A DNA stretch of 64,000 bases from assembly GCA_963555705.1 (NCBI GenBank), contig OY743184.1, positions 20,511,859 to 20,575,858 of the forward strand. Reading direction: 5' to 3'. Of the stretch, positions 45,030-56,739 are shown one piece after another (the first letter of the stretch is position 1; the number at the start of each line of letters is the position of its first letter). The notes beneath the pieces were generated by a model that saw only the letters and a list, made by a program, of their open reading frames with translations, had not been told where the DNA came from and ran no database searches. The DNA is from Ligustrum vulgare (taxonomy: Eukaryota; Streptophyta; Magnoliopsida; Lamiales; Oleaceae). The position numbers and the translations under genes are program-made.

Positions 45030-45987
45030 TGTTGGGATTTTTTGGTCCCAATCAAACCTCGGGGACAATGATAATAAATAGTGTCGATTTTTAAGCTTCG
45101 TAGGCCCTCGACCCATGATCGAAGTATTGCCTAATCTCCACAATTAGGCAGCCCACGCGTTAAGAGATTTACTACCCACGTCGAGGTTTTAATTGGGTCT
45201 CGACCCTGTTGCTCGATGGGTAGGCTTCGGAGACGACCCATTTTAATTAGGGCTTCCCTAATTAAACCCTAAACCTATATCTACCCACACCCCCCATTTT
45301 GGCAAAGTTAGATCACTCTCTCTCGACATATCCTCTCCACTCTCTCGGTGTGGCTCCTTTTCTTCTTTGTGAAGAACCCGACCCTCTTCCTTCTTCCTCT
45401 CTCTGTGATTGGAAGTGTGGCTCTTCCTGTGACCGTGTTCTTGCTGCCTCCTTGTTCGGTTCTTGCTGTTGTGACCGAGGGTTGCCTGTGCTTGGTTCTT
45501 GCGGTTTGGGTCTTATTGTGGTTGCTCTGTGCAGCCTTGTTGCGGTGTAAACCGCAACCTGTGTGGCTCCCTGCTCTCTCCTTCGTGGTTGTTGGCTCGT
45601 GCTCCTGTGCTTGGTTCTTGCGGTTTGGGCCTTATTGTTGGGTCTCTCTGTGCAACCTAATGTTCGGTTCCTTTATGGTTCCTCTGTGCAGCCTGATTTC
45701 GGTTGGTTGGGGGTGTGTTTGGCAGTGGGTCTTGACCGGTTTGGGGGTTGTCTTGGAGTGTTCTCTAGCCGTGTAGTGGTGTTACCATTGTGGGGATTGT
45801 GCTGAATTTTGAGCCCTCGTTTTCATCTTCTGCAGTCGGCTAAGTTGATGAAAAGGGAGTTTTCTTACTTGCCTTGTTATATTGTTTATGTATCGATTCA
45901 ATTACGTGCCAATTATATTATTATCTTCCGCTGTATTATTGTCTAATCTCGATTACTTTTTGTCTTGCGAGGTTGGATTATTCAACA
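45030..45987 (+). repeat. 5' LTR of gag-only element 2 (958 bp)
   Basis: TGTTGGGATTTTTTGG to GGATTATTCAACA. Confidence 0.95.
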
Positions 45988-46663
45988 ATTGGTATCAGAG
46001 CCTAGGTGACTCGATTGGCTGAATTGAATCAATACTGGAATTCATTGATTGAGTTTTCTAATTCCCTAATTTAATTTTCATTAAGTGAAAATTAGTTTTG
46101 TTTTTTGTCGTTCGAAATTATTTGATTTCAATTATATTTTCAAATTCTTTGTGATTGAAAATTATAGTTTAATTGGTGTTGTACCGTTTTTGTTGGTTAG
46201 GCACTATTTTGGAGTTTCTCGAGCTTGGTGCTGACTTACGCTCCAAAGATCGCTAATTGCAAAATGTAAAACGATAAATAATTTCGCATCTCTCCATATT
46301 ACGGACTCAGATTGGTCCGCTCTGGTAAATTGGCTGAAACTTTTAAATTCCAGTAATAGCAGGTCATCGTGTGGGGTGACCATTAGGCTTGCGGTTGCCT
46401 ATTGCTAGTTATAGGAATTATTTGTCATTACCTGTGTTTTTCATAGCTGTTTGTCTTGTGATATCTCTTGTGATTATTTTGCTTATTGCATTATTATTAG
46501 AACTGTCACCTAGACTCCCGTGTCGAAAATTCCCTTGACCTGAGATCCTTGAGTTTCACGGAATCCTGGAAATTTAGAACGGCGTATATTGCGACCTTTA
46601 GGATCTTCTGTGTGAATTTTCGTGTGGTGCTTATATTGCATTGTGTACTTCTTATTTGTTAAG

Positions 46664-47497
46664 ATGTCTGCACACCGTTTTGAATTGAACATCTTCGATG
46701 GTAAAGGTGATTTTTCTATATGGCAACAGAAAATGAAAAGTATTTAGGTACAACAAAATATTTCAAAAGCTATTGACAATTCTTTCCCAAATACTGTGAC
46801 TGCTGATGAGAAAAAGGATTTTGATGAACTCGCATACACTTCTATCATTTTGCATCTATCTGACTCTGTTTTGCGTAAAGTGGGTAAACATGATACCACT
46901 AAAGAACTTTGGGACAAATTGGAAGAGCTTTATGTGTCAAAGTCTACTCCTAATAAGCTTTACTTGCTTGAAAGTTTTTTCAGTTTCAAAATTGATCCCT
47001 CTAAGGACTTAGATGACAACTTGGATGTCTTTAATAAACTTCTGCAAGACATTACTAACTGTGGTGAAAAAGTACCCGAAAAATATAAAGCTGTTATATT
47101 GTTAAATGCTATTCCTGACACTTATAAAAAGGTTAAGAATGCTATAAAATATGGGAGGGATACTCTTACACCTGAAATTGTCATTGATTCCTTGAAAAGT
47201 AGGCAGAGGGAGGTGAAAGCTGAAAGAGATGTGAGGGGTAGTAGTGGTGAGATCCACATGATGCGAGGTGGGCATGGTAAAAACAGAGGTGACTCAAATA
47301 ATGAGGGTAATAGATGGAAGGGTGGAAGTAGTTTTTAGTCACAGGGTAAGGCGAAGGGAAGGAAGTGCTATGGTTGTGGTAGGTCTGGCCATTATAAGAG
47401 AGACTGCCCTGGAGAGAAAAACAAAATAGGAGATGGGGATATAAATGGGGTCAATATAGTTACTTACTCGGAAGGTGATCCGAATGGAGTTTATTGA
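46664..47497 (+). pseudogene. Gag of element 2, two nonsense codons
   Basis: Same 278-codon frame as element 1, from MSAHRFELNIFDGKGDFS to the CCHC knuckle (CYGCGRSGHYKRDC) and GDPNGVY then TGA. Two single-base stops break it: TAG at about 46745 (leucine TTG in element 1, in the DILVQQ segment) and TAG at 47336-47338 (lysine in element 1, in SFKSQG). No indel, so otherwise it is fully alignable. Copy 1 reads C-A at FDGKCAFS where copy 2 keeps the consensus-like GKGDFS. Confidence 0.9.
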
Positions 47498-48591
47498 TGC
47501 TCTTATCTCACTTGCAGTTTCTACTGAATTATTGTGTGCATCTGATTGATTTTTTACCTTTTTTTTGCATGTGTGGTCACTTTATTTAGTTGCATTTCAT
47601 TTGCGTTGATTCAACATTTGCATGAATTTGAGTGTGATATGTTATTTTGTGTATAACATGGTTACATGCATGGTGGTTGGGTTTGGTGTGAGGTTTTGAT
47701 ACTTTGTGTGTTCTCATAATATAGATCAGATGTGTTCCCTTGGTGGGATGGGTATTCAGTAGTTATGTTAGAAGTGAGGGTTAGCTGGTAAGGTTGGACT
47801 AGATGCCTAAGAGTGTATTTGGTGACATACTAGGGGATGTGTGTTTTGACATGTAGATCACGAGAGGTGAGGTTGTCAAACGTCTTGTTTAACTCTATTG
47901 TGAGGTTCTCGATTAGGTGGAGGATGCTCCTATTATCTCTAGGTGAGGTGGAGAGTCGAGGTTTAACTTCTAGTGGTGAGGTTGTGATAGAGGTACATCC
48001 ATTGTCTTAGGATCTTAGTAATTTACCAGTTAAGTGTGATTGTTGAGTAGTCTAATGAGCATAGATGGCGGTGAGAGGAGAGCTACATCGGTTTTGGAAT
48101 GAGGTAATTGTGGTTATATCTTTTCTTGGGGGTCATTTGCATTCGTTACTTGTGTTGATCTTGTTTGGTTAACTTGGTGTTAATGTTAAGTTCTTTATGT
48201 GAACTTGGTGAAAAGACTAGTGGTTTACCTTTGATGTGCTCTCATCGCATTTGTGGAGTCACCTATAACTTTGTGTTATTAAATGCTCTTGATTGACTCA
48301 TGTGGAAATGTAATTTGTTTACATTTGTCTTTAGAAAGCATGTGTTGTTTGTCTAAAGTTGTATTACTTGCTAATTTGATATAAATGCATAGTTTGACTC
48401 GCTATGATTTAGTGTATTCTTCGGTTTTACCTTAGCCCTTTGGTGAGTACTATTAGCAGGTATGTGATATGTTTCTAACGTGAAACATTGGAAAAGGTAT
48501 GTTGAGTTCTAATTCGTTTGGAACTGTTTTGTGCAACTAATGAACTAAGTGTTTTGGTGTTGCAGGTTCGATTGGAACTAAGGTGGAGGTT

Positions 48592-49365
48592 TGTTGGGGT
48601 TTTTTGGTCCCAATCAAATCTCGGGGGCAATGATAATAAATAGTGTCGGTTTTTAAGCTTCGTAGGCCCTCGGCCCATGATCGAAGTATTGCCCAATATC
48701 CACAATTAGGCAGCCCACACGCTAAGAGGTTTACTACCCACGTCGAGGTTTTAATTGGGTCTCGACCCTGTTGCTTGATGAGTAGGCTTCGGAGACGACC
48801 CATTTTAATTAGGGCTTCCCTAATTAAACCCTAAACCTATATCTACCCACACCCCCCATTTTGGCAAAGTTGGTTCTTGAGGTTTGGGTCTTATTGTGGT
48901 TGCTCTGTGCAACCTTTTTGCGGTGTAAACCGCAACCTGTGTGGCTCGCTGCTCTCTCCTTCGTGGTTGTTGGTTCGTGCTCCTGTGCTTGGTTCTTGCG
49001 GTTTGGGCCTTATTGTTGGGTCTCTTTGTGCATCCTTGTGTTCGGTTCCTTTGTGGTTCCTCTGTGCAGCCTGATTTCGGTTGGTTGGGGGTGTGTTTGG
49101 CAGTGAGTCTTGACCGGTTTGGGGGTTGTCTTGGAGTGTTCTTTAGCCGTGTAGTGGTGTTACCATTGTGGGGATTGGGCTGAATTTTGAGCCCTCGTTT
49201 TCATCCTCTGCAGTCGGCTAAGTTGATGAAAAGGGAGTTTTCTTACTTGCCTTGTTATATTGTTTATGTATCGATTCAATTACGTGTCAATTATATTATT
49301 ATCTTCCACTATATTATTGTCTAATCTCGATTACTTTGTATTTTGCGAGGTTGGATTATTCAACA
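48592..49365 (+). repeat. 3' LTR of gag-only element 2, internally deleted (774 bp)
   Basis: Lacks about 185 bp present in the 5' LTR, between GGCAAAGTT and GGTTCTTG (junction near 48872). The repeated GGTTCTTGCGGTTTGGG words may have mediated the deletion. Confidence 0.9.
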
Positions 49366-49370
49366 GTACT

Positions 49371-49538
49371 AATAAATTTACTCGTTATCCAACAATTATA
49401 TAACAAATTTTATATTAATTAAGAACTCGTTTAGCCCCATAAATTTAGAAATTTGCGATTTGCCTAATATCTCCGTGGTCAAAAGGCTCCAAGTTACTTT
49501 TGACCATTAAATTTTACAAATGGGAGTAGGATTAATTA
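49371..49538. other. A/T-rich spacer, no gene seen
   Basis: Short spacer between the gag-only element and a MITE. Confidence 0.5.
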
Positions 49539-49723
49539 GGGTCCGTTTGGCTATTGAATTAAAATGCAGTGATTGCCTCAAATTAATTTATACAATTTCT
49601 CAAATCACTTTTTAACTACACAAATTTTCTTTCTCTAATTTTTAACCACATATCTTACCTAGAAAATTAAAATAAATCAACATTATAATTCCAATTCCCT
49701 TAAAATAGCCACCAAACAGGGCC
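49539..49723. mobile_element. Tourist-like MITE (185 bp), best-preserved copy
   Basis: TTA at 49536-49538 and 49724-49726. TIRs are GGGTCCGTTTGGCTATT and, reversed, GGCCCTGTTTGGTGGCTATT, the classical Tourist ending. Confidence 0.8.
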
Positions 49724-49726
49724 TTA

Positions 49727-52169
49727 ATAATAAAACACGATACAGTAAAATCTCGATAAATTAATAGCTTCGCTAGAATAATTTCCCCCCCTCCCCCCAA
49801 ATTACAGTTAGAACGCTAAATTAGTAATCTCGCTAAATGTATAAGATAATACTTTCTTTTTTTAAATCCTTTAGTGTCCATTGAATTAATAATTGGCAAA
49901 ATATGTAAAAATAATTATAATAGATATTAAGAAGATTTTGCTTTGACAACTTATTATATAATTCTTTTTTTTTCTAAAAATATAATCAAAGTATTTTTTT
50001 TTCAAAAAAAAAATAAAAAATAATAATAATAATAATCAATCTCAGTAGTCAGTAAGCATATTCAATACTTTTGAATAATCTTTACAACAGTAGGCTATAG
50101 TATCATTGTACCATTTTTCCCACCACTTACATTTTCATCAATTAATAAATGCGTCACATCATTATGTCCTCTAAAAATGTTCATAAATAATGTTTCCTTA
50201 GAAGTACTGTAATTTAAATGATGTTTTTTCTCGACTTCAAGATTATTATTTATATAATTAATCTACTTACACAATTAGTTTGACAATGAAGATAAACAAT
50301 TAGGTGATGTATAAGTATTGTCTTTGATTTAAAAAACGATGTGAATCATGTGATATGCGAAAAAATAGAATTGTGTCACGTAAGTTAATTGCCATCCTCA
50401 TTGTAACATTCATTGTGATTGTAACAAAGTTGTTATTTATATAGAATCATGTTTCCCGAGGAATTGGGACACTTGCAAAAGTCTTTTATATTATGGTTCG
50501 TTCGATTGCAAATTTGAGTAGGAAAAAAAATAAGTTGCATTGCCAAAGGGATTTGAATGTATTTAACTAAAAGGAGAATTGATTTACACTTGAATGTGTG
50601 TTAAATGTAGAAAATAAATTTTCAACTAAATTTAAAGAAATTATTTTCCTTATTTGCAGGAAAAATCATGTAAATCTAGACAAAATGAAAAATGAATTTC
50701 ACTCAATAAAAATGCAATCAAACAAATACAAGATGGGATATTGGTGGAAACAATTGATCTCCATCGAATTCGGGTGTATCAAGTAGACCCTATATGATTT
50801 GAAAATTTTCTTGTCCTATACATGTAAAGTCGCACCAAACATTTCATAATTACATGATGTGATGTTTGATAACATGAGGAATTAAGTCAAACCAAGGGAC
50901 ATGCTTAGATAGATGGATGGTAAAAAATTAAAGAGAGAAAAAATGTTTATGATTAGAGATTGATTTGAAAAATTGTGTAGTTTAAAATTTAGTTTATAAA
51001 CCAAAAATCACTTGAGATCCGAGCACAACATTAATACTTGATCAAAATTTGTTTATAAATTTTGAAAAGTAAAAAATAGTGAGAGAAATTGACTTTTAAA
51101 ATATATGAGAATTTATAAACAAATTTTTACCAAATAGAGACAATAAATCTACCATTATTCGGCAAAATCTTGAAAAAATTACTGGGGACAAGAACATATC
51201 CGCATTCGTCTATACTTCACTGATTTTTATTGAGATAGAGGAGATCTCAGCAAGATATCTACGGGATGTTTGTTTAGCGAATATAAAGTGGATTTAGTAT
51301 TAACATGCACACATTGCAATTTAAAGAAGTACTAATGAATAACCTTCAAATTGTGTCATGTCCTCTTGATGTCAACATTTTCTTTGATGAAAATGGTTGA
51401 TTTATATAATTATGGTGATCATCGACAAAAACCTTGTCAAAGATTGCCGATGGTATTATTAACGATAGGGGTGGAGCCAACAATTGAAAATAGGATGCGT
51501 CGACTTCTTTGAGAGGTGGGCCGACGCTCATAAATATTTTTTTCCCACAAATGATTTTCCCAAATAGGTGGGTCCTGTCCAATCTGACCCACCTCTAGCT
51601 ACGCCCTTGATTGACGGTGATTAGTGATAGAAATTCCACCAAATATTATTAAGGCAATACCAAATAACCGACAATTTTTCTTTGTAGATGCAAACAATTT
51701 CGTGCATGACCATTATGAAGTCCGTGTAATTTATCAGTTTACATTGATTTAACTATGATCGTTGATAAAAATCTTATAGGTAATCGTTAATGGTATTTTC
51801 GCTGATCGTCAATCGAACTTCCACCAACCAGTGTTGATGGCAACACCATAGATGATACCATGGGCAATTTTTCGTTGCTAATGCCAACATTTCGTTGATG
51901 AATATTATGAAGTTAACGGCTAAAATTTTTTTTTGTCACCATGAAAGTTTTATTCATAATTTATTTGTATTTAATATATTACTGAGCTTGTAGGTGGCGG
52001 GTGTTTTCTCCAATCTCATCCTAAATCATCGACAGAAGTTTTTAGAAGTTTGCCAAAAGAGATATCAAGTAAAATTAATTATGTTAAATTGTTGCTAATG
52101 ACTTCTATTGCATGTACAAGTCTATAAGAAAACTTTATGGTCTAAGAATTTCTTCCCAATAATAATGAA
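49727..52169. other. A/T-rich intergenic sequence, no gene seen
   Basis: Contains (AAT)n near 50017-50037. A possible 142-bp hAT-like relic lies at about 51466-51607: AGGGGTGGAGCCA against reversed AGGGCGTAGCTA, with 6 of 8 matching flanking bases. No coding frame shows a motif. Confidence 0.45.
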
Positions 52170-53088
52170 CTAGCATTTCTCTCGCGCGATGTACGGAAGG
52201 TATTCAAAAATATCAACTTTAATAAATATTTGTAAAATCTTAATACTTATACATAATTAACAAAAATTCAAAATGCATGAAAATAATATTATATTACAAA
52301 AACTATTAGATTTTAATAAATAATATAACTCATTCAAATTATAATGACTTCTTTGAATAGAAAGTCAATTTATATATTTAAGTAATAAATGAATGTTAAT
52401 TCAGTATTTTTATGAGCTATTATTAATTTAAAAGAAAATATAAGTTCAGTAGTTTATTTAAAGGTATATCATGTTTAATGTAATATTATGGTACAATATT
52501 AATTTTGTGGAAGACGTCAATATATTTTTCACGATTTTTACATTCTCCTCTCGTATTTACGTTTTTCCACTTTTCATTCAAAAATATCAATCACAATAAT
52601 TATAAAGACGTGCTTAACTTGAACCCATGAATATTTGTATTTAACCAATAAAATTATATTTTTTTTACTTATATAAAATTAAATAGTCAAAAATAATAAT
52701 TACGTAAATCTAGCAATTATCATGATATAAAAAAATTATAAAAAAATTAAACTAAGAATGATTGAAAAAATATGATTCATTATTAACCATAGTATTTCAC
52801 ATTTTTTTACATTTACCTCTCGTATTTATCATTTCTCCAAGTAATTTCTTTCAAAAACATCAATAATGACAATTATAAACGTTTGTTTAATTATATGTTT
52901 TTATACGTAAATCTAAATAATATAATTAAATCGGAATATTAATTGTATTAAAAAAATTATTGATAACACAATGGAAAATTATAAATTTTAAGAGAACAAT
53001 TATTTACAAATATAAAAATAATAAATTTATATAGAAAGTTTAACCGAACAATTCTTCGCCTTTTAACCTTACATTCTGGAAAAATTTA

Positions 53089-53954
53089 GGTGGCGTTCTG
53101 TTTGTATTTTATTTTGTATTTTCATTTTCGAAAATGTTTTGTGTTTTGTGTTTTCATTTTTGTTTTCAAATTTGCTGAAAACGCGTTTTGTTTGTCATTT
53201 CTGAAAACTGTTTTTGAAAATGAAAAGCTGAAAAACACGTTCTGTTTGAAATTTTGCAGAACACTATTTAAACTATTTTTAATTAATTTGCTTGCAGAAT
53301 ACTACTAATTCCAACTCAAATTTCCTTTCACAATACACTAAAAATATGATTACATGCAACACACTAATGTGAGCATTAAGAGTCTATATTAACACAGCTT
53401 GGTCAGGTTCGGGACTTGAGAAAGCTCTACTTCTATTAAAATCCAGAAAATGCAAGTTCTTTCAAAACCATCAGAGTCCATTTATCATTGTATTTTTTGA
53501 AATATAACAACAAGAATTCTCATTTAATTTTTTTTTGTAATGTTGATATTGAATTCAATAAAACTTTATTTAAACTAAATTCCAAGTTAGGATAATTCTA
53601 AAAAAAAAAAAAAAAAAAAATTCTTTATTTAGGCTTAGTTCCAAGATAGGATAATTCTAAAAAAAATAATAAAAAATAAAAAAAATAAAAACTTTATATT
53701 AAGCTTAGTTCTAAGTTAAGATAATTCTATTAAAAAAAAAAATTCCCAAAACGCGTTTTCCGCGTTTTGGACATTTTTTGTCAAAATACACACAAAACGC
53801 CCAAAACGATGTTTCAGGCGTTTTCCGTTTTGTGTACAAATTTTTTTTTTTGTTTTTCAAAATGCGTTTTCGAAAATGGTAAAGAGAACGCGTTTTTAGC
53901 GTTTTCGAAAATAAAAACAGAAAACGACCTCAAAACAGCAAAGAGAACAGGGGC
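53089..53954. mobile_element. Harbinger-type MITE, CTGTTCTCTTTACTG family, copy 3
   Basis: TTA at 53086-53088 and 53955-53957. Termini are GGTGGCGTTCTGTTTG and, reversed, GCCCCTGTTCTCTTTG. Collinear with 9003-9856. Confidence 0.8.
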
Positions 53955-54139
53955 TTACTATTTCAAAACTCATTATTTGAAATAATGTGTCGTGTTATTA
54001 TTAGTCCAATGTTTGATATTCGTAATTTCAAATAATGTGGTTTCTAAAATTTTTATAGAATTGCGGTAAATAATATCTTGAATAATGAGTATCAAGATAA
54101 AATGACATAGCATAAATTAGATAAATATAAGATTCATTT

Positions 54140-55925
54140 TTTTAATGCAATCATTACAATTTATAAATCAATTTATAAGTAACATAATTTCTCAAACTAC
54201 TTTTTAATCAAAATTTCTAATTCTCTTCACTTTTTAATCACACATTTTCTCTATACTTATTGAAAACATTACTTTTTTCAAAACTCATTTTTTGCCACAT
54301 TTTACCAATAAAATAATCTACACAAAAACTAAAAAAAATCTCTACTTTTAACCTTATATTCTAAACAAAATTACTATTTCAAATAAAGTGATTTGTAAAA
54401 TTTTTGTAAAGTGTGTGATCGAAATTTAATAATTGTAAGTGTATTAAAAATTATTATGATAAAATAAAATATAAGAATGCCACATCACATATGACCAAAT
54501 TATAAAAATAAACATAGCAAGACAAAAAGAAGTTAGCTCTGTTTGTTAAAAGTTTTGTGTTTAAAAAAATATTTTCTTTCACTTTTTAATCACACATTTT
54601 CTCTATAATTATTCAAAACATTACTTTTTTCAAAACTCATTTTCTATTTTACCAATAAAATAATCTACGCACAAACTAAAGAAAATTCTCTACTTTTAAC
54701 CTTACATTCTGAAAAATTCACTACTTCAAATAATGTGATTCGTAAAATTTTTGTATAATGTGTGATCAAAATTTAATTATTGTACGTGTATTAAAAATTA
54801 TTAGGACAATAAAAGATAAGAATGACATATTACAAAAGATCAAATTACAAAAATATACATAGCACGACAAAAAAAAAAAAATAAAAAAAAATAAGACAAA
54901 TGAAAGAATAAGGAAAAAATGTGTGGTTGAAAAGTGGAAAGAAAATATGTTTGTGATTAAAAAGTGATTCGATAAATTATGGTTAAAAAATCTTGCTTTA
55001 AAACAAGTTTGCCAAATAGAGGAAAGAAAAAAAATGTAGTAAAAACAAAAAAAATTGTGTTTAAAAAGTTGTATTTAAAATTTGAATGATTATAAATAAA
55101 AAATAAACAATGTATCCAAACGGATTGTAAATTACTAGGATTAACATCCTAGTAATTTTTTAGTAAAAAAAAAAAAAAAAGATTGTTGAACAATGAACAG
55201 TAAATGAAGGGATTTTTCCACTTTTATATATAGTATATATATAGATATAGTATAGATTTTTTCTGTTTTCTTGGTAAAATGTGTGGTCGAAAAGTGCAAA
55301 GAAAATATGTTTGTGATTAAAAAATGATTTGAGAAATTATGGTTAAAAAATCTTGCTTTAAAACATGTTTGCCAATTAGAGGAACGAAAAAAAAATGTAG
55401 TGAAATTTTTTTTTTATAGTTCGTTCCCTAACGTAATGATTACTGTTTATAAATCAATTTATAAACAATACAATTTCTCAAACCACTTTTTAACCATCCA
55501 ATTTTTCTATCTCCACTTTTCAACAACACATCTTATTTTTTAAATAGTAAAAAAATCATTTATAAACTGCTACAGTGTTACCGAACAGTGCAAATAAACA
55601 AACATTTTCTCTACACTTTTTAATCACATTTTTCATATACTTATTCAAAACATTATTTTTTTCAAAAATTATTTTCTGCCACATTTTATCAAGAAAATAA
55701 TTTACATACAAACTAAAAAAAAAAAATCTACGTTTAACCTTACATTCTGAAAAAAATTACGATTTCAAATAATGTGATTTGTAAAATTTTTGTAAAATCT
55801 GTGATCGAAATTTAATAATTGTACGTATATTAAAAATTATTATGACAAAATAAAAGATAAATAGGGCACATCACAAAAGACTAAATTATAAAAATATGAA
55901 TAGCAAGACAAAAAAAACAGCTCCG
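54140..55925. repeat. Three-copy dispersed repeat with Tourist-like inserts
   Basis: A segment of about 300 bp containing AAAACATTACTTTTTTCAAA, then ACCTTACATTCTGAAAAA, then GTAAAATTTTTGTAAA recurs at about 54240-54540, 54593-54885 and 55625-55915. Each copy is followed by Tourist-like GCTCTGTTTGTTAAAAG-type starts. A fuller Tourist relative spans about 55413-55604. Confidence 0.6.
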
Positions 55926-56124
55926 TTTGTTAAAGTTTTGTATTTAAAAACATATTTTTTTATATTTTCTTGATAAAATGTGTTGTTGAAAAGTAGAAAG
56001 AAAAATGTATGTAATTAAAAATTAATTTGAGAAATTATAGTTTAAAAATCTTGTTTTTTTACATATTTTGCTTTAAAAAAAAATTAAAATTAAAAGTACT
56101 GGTGTCAGCGCGGGCTGGCTCCAT

Positions 56125-56161
56125 CAATCAAATGGTGGTTGATTCGGCCACCATTTGATTG
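56125..56161. other. 14-bp perfect hairpin
   Basis: CAATCAAATGGTGG and CCACCATTTGATTG separated by nine bases. Function unknown. Confidence 0.8.
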
Positions 56162-56385
56162 TATTAGCTGAACGTCTATTTTAAAAAAAAAAATTGAAAA
56201 TGAACAGTAAAAGGCGAGAACTTGTGGAGCAAAACTTTTCCACTTTAATATATAGTATAGATGTCGATGGACGATCTGATTTATAGTGTACGATCTGATG
56301 TGCAGACTAAAACAGTTATCTTCCAGATCATTAAGACTTGAGCGATGTGATACGTTGAAGTGTGCAGGACGACATCCACGATTAT

Positions 56386-56499
56386 TTATTTCATCGCCAT
56401 AGAGCCGCCTATTGAAATGACAATTTTTTGTCATCGCAATAGGGGCGTTCTTTTGCGACGAATTTGATTGTTGTCGCATTCGCGCTCTTTTCTTGTAGT
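56386..56499 (-). mobile_element. CACTA-like terminal fragment
   Basis: The minus strand starts ACTACAAGAAAAGAGCGCG, one or two bases off the CACTACAAGAAAA terminus of plant CACTA elements. It is followed by sub-terminal words ATGCGACAAC, TTCGTCGCAAAAG, TTGCGATGAC and GGCGATGAAAT in both orientations. The opposite end was not found. Confidence 0.45.
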
Positions 56500-56739
56500 T
56501 TATCAATGCTACATGTCAAAAACTTGAAAAAACTCATGACCAATCAGACTTGAAAATCAATTGTCAGCATTATAGGAAGAATTGTGATTATCTTGGGAAG
56601 AAAGAAAATGTATAAAATTTCGGAATAGAAATGTTCTTTAAAAAATAAAATCACAAAGAAGAAAATAGAAAGATTTTATCTGACAAGAAGGGCCATTCTG
56701 CAAAAAGAAAAAATAATCTAGGGTAATCCATATGTGACA

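Larger units (their letters stand above)
45030..49365 (+). mobile_element. Gag-only LTR retrotransposon (TR-GAG type), copy 2
   Basis: Complete 4336-bp element with GTACT at 45025-45029 and 49366-49370. Same architecture as copy 1: LTR, ATTGGTATCAGAGCC (45988-46002), leader, gag, about 1.1 kb non-coding, AAGGTGGAGGTT, LTR. The internal regions of the two copies are highly similar base by base, but the LTR middles have diverged more, including a different GC-rich section. Confidence 0.9.
52170..56261 (-). mobile_element. Candidate Helitron, minus strand (about 4.1 kb with insertions)
   Basis: On the minus strand the 5' end reads TCTATACTATATATTAAAG after a host A (56262). The 3' end is CTAG (52170-52173) before a host T, preceded by a decayed CGTACATCGCGCGAG hairpin related to that at 8229. 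A second, similar 5' end (TCTATACTATATC...AAAAGTGG) at about 55253 suggests nesting or an internal duplication. No Rep/helicase frame, so non-autonomous. A Harbinger-type MITE is nested. Confidence 0.4.
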
